Below, in pieces: positions 56,031-64,000 of a stretch of DNA of 64,000 nucleotides. The notes below the pieces were generated by a model, which did no database searches, was not told where the DNA came from, and saw nothing but the letters and a program-made list of their open reading frames with translations. Origin of the DNA: Agaricus subrufescens (taxonomy: Eukaryota > Basidiomycota > Agaricomycetes > Agaricales > Agaricaceae); assembly GCA_029945375.1 (NCBI GenBank), contig CM057058.1:2728001-2792000 (forward strand). Reading direction: 5' to 3'. A program made the translations under genes and the position numbers. Every line of letters begins with the position of its first letter. Within the stretch, counting starts at the first letter, position 1.

Positions 56031-59000
56031 TCACGAAAGCTTTTGCAAGCGTTTCAAACGGGCATTCAGCTCGTTTCGAAGCTCAACAAGGCGAGCTGGA
56101 GGCTTGACTTGTTCAGCGGCTGCCACCAGAACTTGGTCTATGAGGTTGTAGGGTAGCCACGTCGTGGCTGCAGCTCTTGACGACTCTTGTTGAAGAGAAG
56201 ATTTTGCCTGATGCCCAGACTCAGCCATCTCGCCGTGTAAATTGAAATTATTCAAGGCTAACCTTTTGTATCATTGAAAGTGAATACTCAACCGCGAAAT
56301 CCACTCGTTCATGTTTTAACGCAGTTCGAATCAGATATTCAGGATGATGTTCCTAGACTGGTGGTTAGCGATAAAACACGCCATCGGAATCCGACGTACC
56401 TCCAGAGTTCGAACCAACCAGGGCGGTATTGTAGCACCCTTTTCATGCGTTAAAATAGTATCCAGAACAGTTTTTGAATATCGATAATCAGTTTGTGCTG
56501 AATCGTGCCGTTCAAGTGACTGTTGCAGATAATTCCAACCCCGTTCAGCAGGAGTGCGTGACCAAGAAACGACTTTGTCGGTGAGAAGCCAGTCGGCTCC
56601 ATTTGCCAGACTATCGAGGGTAAGAATTACGGAAGATGTCAAAGTCAGATTGAAGTAAGTTCTCAAGTTGAATGAAATACTCACGAAGTTCCATCCGGGG
56701 TGTTTCTCAGGCGAAGACAGTGTACTGTCAGCTGTGAGAATGTATCGGTCATGTTCACATCCAACGCCCGCGCTGTCGTCAGTGCCTGCTCGTAGAAGTT
56801 CATGTTTACTAGGCGCATAACAACCAAGGCGGGCGGTATGAGAAATTCTGCCGAGGATATGTGAATAGAGCACTGGATCAAAAGGCAAATAAACTGACCC
56901 TGAGAAGTTAAAATGCTTGGATCCTTGCGGATGAGATCAATTTGTGCCCGCAATAATGCACAATCGTATTGCATATCTGAGAGGTGCACAATCTCAACGT
57001 CACGTTTTCTAGAAGAGTACTTGCTCTCTGGAACATGGTTAAGGGCAGGATGTCTGTGAAGAACCTTGAAACAGTTTAAGAGTAAAGCGAGGTCTACAAA
57101 ATATGAATCTTACTGTATTTGAAAGAGATTTAGGAACGACGATCCACGCATTTCTATTGTCTACCAGCGATAAGGCGTTGATGGCAATCATAATAGCCTC
57201 CAACTGTGCTTGAGCCACCTCAACGAAGGATGCACCGTCATTTATCGCAGTTTTCAATTTCAGCGCATGCTGGTACATGGCAAGGGCACCTAGAATACAA
57301 ATTTAGAACGAATCTCGAAAGAATGATCAATCAAACATACCATCGCGGTAGTTACCCTTCTGAACGTACCAAGTATAGAGTATATGCGCATACGGTGGCC
57401 GGGAATTCGGTTCCACGTTTCGCGCTTTGAACGAAAGCGCAGCTTCGACTTCTTTGGTGATCCCGGCAAAATCGAACGACATGAATTGCTCAACGGCATC
57501 GTTTTCACACATGTGAAAAGTCAATTGACTGACACATTCCCGTTTCCTAAAAGAAACTTTCATATACTTGTGGTGGTCTAATAAAAAGAGCCTTACTGTT
57601 TCTCGTATGGGTTTGCCATCAATGCGGCGTACGCGTTGTCATACCTTCCGAGATCAAGATAGCCTTTGGTTATAGCATACCAAAGAGTAGAGGTGTCCAC
57701 GTTGGGCGGAGCTGTTGAAATAGCCAGACGAGCGAACAAGACTTCATAGTGGACCAACAGTTGGTTCTTGAACATTTCCGATACATGAACGTAAAACGTA
57801 AATGAAGAATCGAACGCTCTTGCTGAGGGAACTACAATAAGGAGTGCATCACGATCGTCCTGTGATAGAGCGCAGTCCGTACCTGTATAATATTCATTAG
57901 TTAAGATGAATTATAGGAGGATAAACAAAGTTACCGAAACTAGAAGCAAGCTTCTCCAACAATTCCGCCGAGTCGGCTGGTCTCCCAAGCTGGAGCCAAA
58001 CTAAAGCGAGCACGAAAACTACACCAGGAGTACGGGGCAACCAAGCCAACAAGCTCCGAGCCACGTCATGCAGGCCCAGCAATCGTATCCTTTCGCAAAA
58101 GAGGACCTCATGTTTGGTGGCGTTCGATGGTGAGACTGATCGCAAGAGACCAGTGGTGTCCAAGAAGTGATGTGCTGCCCCTGGTGGGTGACTTTTTGCC
58201 TCAACTTGTAACAAGAGAAGATGCACGAGAGAAAATCCAGGTGCAAGCACAGAACCACCGCTTGAGAAATTCATGTTACGCATACGAAGGACTACATCTT
58301 CCGACCCTGCACGCTCCGTCGATTGTGTTTCTTGTCTATTAGGTGGCCTCACTGGCTGACTTGAAATATGACGCAGCATTGATATACCACGGAAAACAGC
58401 AAACACCTCCGCCAAAAGTGACGGATCCCAGGTTGAGAGATCATCGGCAATGAAGAAAAGCAAAATCATCAACGATAAGCATAGGTCATAACGGGCACTA
58501 ATCGTTGTGAGGATATAAGCGACAGTGAGGCCTGTCGACAGATCGGAAGGATTCTCTGGAATGATCAGGGTAGTCATCTCATCATCTTCTCGTTTTACCA
58601 CGTCGTCTACTCCACCGATGACATCAAGAGCAGTACGAACGGCTGCATCCAGATCACCAACACTCCCCAGGCGTCCAGTAAACCACTCTGCTTGTCCTTC
58701 TGGTAAGGCATCTTGGAAGCCCATTCGCCTCGCCTGGTCCTGTATTATATCGGAGAAACTAAACGCAATTTCTTGGTGCAGAATATCGACTATGTGATCT
58801 TGTATTGAAGAGATCGTTTGCGGACCAACTTTTGACCGCAATTTCCATAGAACAGCCAAGAGCTCGTACTGCGGGTCAAGAATGGCATTGCGAAGCGACA
58901 ACCGTTGGAGTTGAATAGGCAAATCTTCGTTGACGAGAAGGCCTATACGTTCTCGTTCCATAATCGCAACACCATCATGATCTTTGATTCCGAGTGCTAA

Positions 59001-60582
59001 CGGCCAACGTGCACTGCGTTCAATTTCACGACAACGAGCTATGAACCCCTCCCAATCACGTTTAAGTGCAACCCAATAAGCCGCATGTTGCGCTGCGCCT
59101 GTTTGAGGATCTCTATTTAAATTAACCGTACATCCAACAACGCTTGCGATTTGCTCCTCGACAGTGGCATATACTGTCGTTAATTGAGGCGGGGGCGCGG
59201 AAGGAAGTGAGAGGCACATATCGGTGTACTGGTCGATGGCAGTTTTGAGTGTCAAAGAGGAAAAGACACCGGGTCTCAAGAGTGCCTCGAGGAATTTTTC
59301 AGTCAGAGAGCCGTGAGTTAGAAGTTGCTCTTCCAAATATGCGGGGGTCAAGTCTGGTTCGTTGACATAGGCAGCAACGCGCCAACTTGGTTGGAATTCC
59401 TCATCATCTTCTTGATGAAGCTCAGCCAATTCGATTGCCGACCTCCCCTGCCTCTCCCATAGGGTATACAGGACACCCTCGTGAATGATGAAGTCTTGTA
59501 AGTAAGATTGAATTGTGTGTTGGGGACAATTGAACGTTGATACATCGTGCAAATAATCGCCATAAGTGTCAAAAAGCTTGAAAACGCCCCCAGATGTGGC
59601 AGGTATAGCGGGTATAAAAGCCATGACGTAGACTCGTTCATTATGAGAAAATACTTTGAGCAATGACCGAGGAGAAGGATCAAGTAGCAATTGTTTGGGG
59701 TTGTTGCCTGAAGAACCAGGTGGCGCTGAGTATGCGCCTTTTAACGAGCTAAGGTTTTTACTTGAAACACAGCCAACTTTGGTCTTCCACAGTCGCAAAG
59801 TACGATCCCGCGAAAGAGTCCATAGATGACCGAGATCGGTGGGCCAGGGATGACTCGCCATAGCCACGATATCGTCACTCCCGGACGTTGAGGATTGTAG
59901 CGGGAGGTAAGAGGTTAGTGAGGTGAAGAATGAGCCATAATTGAAGATCGTTTCTGTCCAGTCATCTACACAGGATGTCAGGATGAAGACGCGGGCAAAG
60001 TAGCTTTCACGCACTTGCAAATTCATCGTCTTTCATAAGGTTGGCCTCGAGACGAAGTATCGAGGAGTTTGGTAAGGCTATTGTGACGGAATGGGTTCCT
60101 TCAACGTGCACCAAAGGTTTCTCGTTTTCAGGGTAGTTGACGATGTGATGTTCGCGTGGCCAGGCGATATCGCTGGTGTCCTTCCAGAGATTGCGGCCGT
60201 CTAGATTGAGCAGCAAGCGGTAGAGTGACGCGGAAGCGGTGACGACAACCAGATGCAGCACCTGAGAGTCTACCAAGAAGAGGCCCACATCTGGTAAGAT
60301 TGGCGCCGGGAAGACGAGCCGGAGGGACGGGACTTTGTAGGAGAGAGAGGCGAGCTCGGCAATGAGCCCGCCATGAAGAAGACGCAAGGCTATGGTTCCG
60401 TGGGCCGCGGTGGTGAGGAGCGTGGAGAATGTGGCGTGTTCGGGATGGACATCGGCGTCGGACGGAGGGGGGGGGAGGGGGGGCTGCTTGCGGGAGGTGT
60501 GGACGGGGACGGAGGTGGGCAGCTGGGAGTAGAGGGGCGAGAAGGGGGCAGAGACGAGAAAGCCCTCCTCGATTCCAGCCAT
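56031..60582 (-). CDS. NUP120: Nucleoporin Nup120/Nup160
   Basis: Model of ten exons: complement(join(56031..56207, 56263..56352, 56400..56610, 56685..56847, 56899..57064, 57114..57289, 57341..57546, 57597..57882, 57935..59965, 60015..60582)), 1357 aa. It is a structural subunit of the Y-shaped (Nup84/Nup107-160) complex of the nuclear pore scaffold. The N-terminal beta-propeller includes FSTLLTTAAHGTIALRLLHGG and, after intron 1, DWTETIFNYGSFFTSL and the blade LGHLWTLSRDRTLRLWKT. The C-terminal half is alpha-helical, with TLWYAITKGYLDLGRYDNAY, AHILYTWYVQKGNYRDGALA and WLLTDKVVSWSRTPAERGWNYL. Exon 2 is 2.0 kb; the C-terminal part is split into eight small exons. Confidence 0.87.
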
Positions 60583-62322
60583 GGCCTTGGGCGAGACGCG
60601 ACTTGGCTCACATCGCTGGCTCCCATCACTTTCTCACGCCAGCGCTATCCTCCTCAACGACGCGTCCAGTTCTCCTCCGCGTAATTCCCCGGTCACAGAA
60701 TGGCTGCCGCGTGGCCCCTGCTTTCGTGTTCTCTCTGTTTCCGATCCACCGGCCAGCGAGCGCTTGCAGGCCCCACAGTGCTTTTAACAATATATCTGAT
60801 TAAATCTCTGGCCAGACTCCGTGCCTTACGTGATCTCAGTGTTTTCTCCCAACCCACCATTTCTTTGGGGTCGTGACAACAGCGGATGCTGTGTGTGCTA
60901 CTTGAAACCTTGAGAAACTTAGTGTTGTGTCAAAGACCGTCTCAGCCACGTAGAGCTTAATCCAACAATACGGCAGTATTGATCGTCCCCATGGGCTTCG
61001 TTGACTGCCTCTCCTTCGGCTCATATATCTGGGCAATAAATTCCCGACTGCTGCGAGCATGTCCCCGAGTGAATCACCGGCCACGGATCAGTTGGCCGAC
61101 CCCGTTGGCAGTCTCAGAACGAAAGAGCGCTTTTCGCGGGACTTGGATTTTAATACGTGCCCTCTTCCAAGTGCTGTGTGTCAATTTCAAATACATCACT
61201 TTTATAGAGCTGTTAATGGCGATCGAGGCCCAGTAATTTCTCCTCCGTCACGAAGAGAAGCCACCCCAACATCGTGAGTCATGTGTCGCCCTTTCATTTC
61301 ATTGTGCCTCGATCTAGACTTCCATGTAACGGCTCTCATTCGCTCCTTCAACACCGTCTTCACCTAGTCACCAACATTCACAGCTTCAAATATCTACACC
61401 ACTGACGAGAGCTATCAGTCGATGAATTTCTGGAAGACGAGCCAGGTGCGAAGCAATAGTGAAGGTATATACTCTGATGTCTAAGCACCCTCCAATCGAT
61501 CAATTGGCTGTCGAATTCATCTGCGTGGGGTGACTTGGATCTTCAAGCTATGCTACGTGGTCGCGCTGTTCCTCAGAAGTGTTCGAATTAAACTGACTCG
61601 ATACTTGATAAATTGACTACCAGCCTTATAAAATCTGGCTCAACATCGAATGTCCGCTCTCACACGCGTTCTTAGTCTGCTGGATTTCATTCGATTTACA
61701 TTCCCTTGCTACTAGCTATCGTCTGACGGCGACACGGGCGCCAGTGAATTGGCAATTATAGGCTCTCCCAAAATAGGCCCACGGATTAAAGTTTTGGTCG
61801 AACGACTCGCCACGGGTGAATCATCCAAGTCACCTATTAGGCGAATGATTGCCTATCGACCCTCTTCCTGCTTCTTTTTCGTGGGTCTAGGCGCACCATC
61901 TGACGCCAATCGTATCAGAAACTGCGTTGGACCCTATTGACCGCACATCGGTGGGATGGATGCAGTTGCTGCCAAGCTCCGCGTAATGTATTCTTTTCAT
62001 AACAAACGAATGAACCCCAGATACTGGCTATAGGTTCGGTGTGTGTGGATGATCCTTGATTGATGATCCCAGTAGAGGCTTCGACACAACGGCAAACGAT
62101 CTGGTTCTACAAATCTAAGCGGCATGTAGTCCTCATTGTTCTACCAGAACATATATATAATCTCGACGGCTTCTTCGTCGAATCACCCACCAACCTCTTA
62201 ATTTCCTGTAGCCTAGCAATTTTTCTCGCTTTCTCCGCCCCGAAGTAAGTACGTCAATATTATTGTCATTGTGAACGGCATTCATCTATCTACCAGATTC
62301 CTTCAGTCATTTTGTAGTCATC
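60583..62322. other. Sparse stretch with one possible small gene
   Basis: About 1.7 kb. The plus strand at 61059-61274 holds a 72-codon frame starting MSPSESPATDQLADPVGSL. It runs into a GTGAGT donor at 61275; splicing to an acceptor near 61367 would continue as HQHSQLQISTPLTRAISR and then stop. A second frame at 61749-61940 (GPRIKVLVERLATGESSKS) could be a further exon or unrelated. No family is recognised. The rest contains promoter DNA of the neighbouring genes and no visible repeats. Confidence 0.3.
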
Positions 62323-63098
62323 ATGGCTGACATGGAGCGTTTCGGCGCTATCCTCTTCCCTTCTGACGGTAATAGCAAAGCTGACCCGCCATTAAGGCTC
62401 GTAACCGACTGACGTTTATTATCGCAGGCCGACCGCCGACAGTTGTCAACCTTATGACGAGGTCAGTCGGGCTATTCAGTCGAAACAATAGCTAGAACTA
62501 ACCAGTTATTTGGCCTCCCTGGATATCTCGCATAGTCCGGTTCCTTATACTCCCCACCAAGGTACCTACGGAGATTCCACGACCCGGATTCCTCACCCCG
62601 AGGTTTACATGGACTATGTTCGTCCCTCTTTCTTATACCAAACCATACTGGCTAAATCAATTTTCAAGATCGCCGAAAAGTATGGACCTCGTGCCTGGAA
62701 ATATCAGGTACGTCACACACTCTCCAGCAACTCCAGCCGTACGGGAGTAATCCCTGATTTACCTGTCCAACTAGCTCATCGAATCACTTGATGGCATGAA
62801 CAAAAAATTCTCAAGTCCTTACGTCGTATTCTACCCAGCGGTCTCTCGGGACGGTATGCCTTTTCCTGTCAACAAATCTATCAAAGATCTCCAGGGCTCC
62901 GCCTTTCGGGAGGAGATGGCATGGCGGGGTAATATCGTCGTCGGCAAGTACACGGGGGACCCATTTCAAAATTTAGTCAACGCGACCATGGCAGACTATC
63001 CGATTGTGAAGAACTATTTCATGACACACGGCTGCGTCCCGGATACGTCGTGTTCAGCGCCACCCGAATGCTACAATTTCGAAAGCCCTCTGGAGTAA
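62323..63098 (+). CDS. Small basidiomycete-type protein of unknown function
   Basis: Model: join(62323..62368, 62428..62461, 62506..62707, 62775..63098), 201 aa. No named domain is recognised and there is no signal peptide. The protein begins MADMERFGAILFPSDGRPPT and contains FSSPYVVFYPAVSRDGMPFP, NKSIKDLQGSAFREEMAWRG, NIVVGKYTG and MADYPIVKNYFMTHGC. The block around W-R-G-N-I-V-V-x-K-Y followed by a conserved DYPxxKNYF recalls a family of short hypothetical proteins common in mushroom-forming fungi. The compact charged and aromatic composition suggests a folded cytosolic protein. Four exons with canonical introns and consistent phases make the gene itself secure. Confidence 0.72.
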
Positions 63099-63235
63099 AC
63101 CTCAGCCTAACAGAATAATGGTTTATCCAACGGAGCCGATTCATATCTTAGATTTACAGGCATTTGTACAGCATCAAGCCCTTGTATCTGTTCATATTTA
63201 TGGACCAGCTTGTACAGAATCTACTACGGATTCAT

Positions 63236-64000
63236 TTAAAGTTCCTCGTGTTCCTGCCGAGTCTTCTCAGATGCGGCCGTTCCCGTCTCGGCCCGCTCTT
63301 GTTTCTCGGTCTTCTTGTCTTTGCAATGCACGGGTATTGGGGTCGAGGGATCGATTGGCTTGTGGGTCACGCGCCCAACTCGGAAGTAATCTTTATGATC
63401 TCGATAGAAGTTTTTCCAGTGTTGCATGCTCTATTTACGTGATGCCGTAAATGAACAGGCCTGACTAGGGAATGCGGTCATTAATTCGCTTACCTGCAGC
63501 TGTTGCTCCGATAGGCCACGAAGATCATGAGTTTTGTGAGCCTGGTCCAAACAACTCGTGGCAAATGCCCTGCTAGAATCAGAACCCGCGCTAGAAAAAA
63601 AATAGTCGAGGTCGGGATGTCAGGAAGAGGCGAAGGGAGTCGGCTGGACGTACAGGATTTGATATGACCCGCCCGGGCGGTACGCTTGGCTCTTGGTCAC
63701 GTCATAGACTACTCCACCAATCTGTCATAAAGGTTATATGATTATGGCTTGTCACTACGAGATAATATACCCACAGCGAGGTAAATTGGTTTATTGGGGT
63801 CACTGCCGTCGTATTGGGCGAGCAAGCGCTCAGAGAACAAACGATCATTTTTCTGATGAGGGTGGAAATTAGGGAGGGTGAAAGAGAGATTATCACATCG
63901 TGACGAACCGGCATATACGTTTTGAGTTGCAACCATCGACTTTCATACTCCCACAGAAAGCTCCCGGTGATGAATTTACCGGCGAGAGTAATGATCAAGA
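63236..64000 (-). CDS. Cytochrome-b5-like haem/steroid-binding protein (MAPR/Dap1-like), 5' partial
   Basis: Visible exons: complement(join(63236..63430, 63494..63590, 63654..63721, 63775..63852, 63909..>64000)); the start codon lies beyond the window. MAPR proteins bind haem and support cytochrome P450s, often Erg11, at the ER. Motifs: TGSFLWEYESRW, then RLFSERLLAQYDGSDPNKPI, YLAIGGVVYDVTKSQAYRPG, GSDSSRAFATSCLD, THDLRGLSEQQL and WKNFYRDHKDYFRVGRVTHK, with a charged tail. The Tyr residues of AYRPGG and VYDV fit the haem-Tyr pattern of the family. The junction at 63908/63852 uses the donor GTTCGT, because the nearer GTATAT breaks the frame. Confidence 0.82.

Overview
This window is nuclear DNA of a filamentous basidiomycete, most likely an agaricomycete. 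Genes are dense and on both strands. Nearly all are cut by introns of about 46-75 nt, and some exons are only 9-40 nt long. The content is fungal: Zn2Cys6 and bZIP regulators, GH3 xylosidases, the GPC acyltransferase Gpc1, an EF-hand MscS channel and a mitofissin. Coding coordinates below are spliced models built by hand from splice signals, reading phase and family conservation. I saw no rRNA, tRNA, CRISPR array or intact transposon.

Layout. 34-7009: MED10, RIC8, a nucleolin-like protein and the Rab escort protein MRS6. 6241-10981: a tandem segmental duplication. Each unit carries the 3' half of MRS6 and a convergent secreted alpha/beta-hydrolase gene, so the locus now has one complete MRS6, one truncated MRS6 copy and two intact hydrolase paralogues. 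10982-17916: an accessory, gene-poor stretch around a GH3 beta-xylosidase. 17917-28654: an ATF-type bZIP factor, a DUF3445 haem-oxidoreductase-like protein, ATP7, a hexokinase, an SOD-fold mitoribosomal protein, OST2/DAD1 and a 72-residue mitofissin (ATG44). 28910-31356: a second GH3 beta-xylosidase in the opposite orientation, with the same intron positions as the first. 31775-40055: GPC1, TAD1, an EF-hand MscS channel and an isochorismatase-fold protein. 40145-51208: a large coiled-coil protein of unknown role, an MLRQ/NDUFA4-like subunit, a D-arabinose dehydrogenase, the AP-3 mu subunit and STI1. 51562-52715: a locus I cannot assign. 52957-60582: a Zn2Cys6 factor and the Y-complex nucleoporin NUP120/160. 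60583-64000: a sparse stretch, a small basidiomycete-type protein and a cytochrome-b5-like MAPR protein cut by the window edge.

Most genes are unrelated housekeeping functions. The connecting themes are plant cell-wall use (two GH3 xylosidases, secreted hydrolases, pentose and hexose enzymes), membrane traffic (MRS6, AP-3) and mitochondria (ATP7, the mitoribosomal protein, ATG44, the MLRQ-like subunit). The most informative observations are the recent tandem duplication, three introns with GC-AG ends (one of them still GT-AG in its duplicate), and a small, heavily split mitofissin gene that no long ORF reveals.
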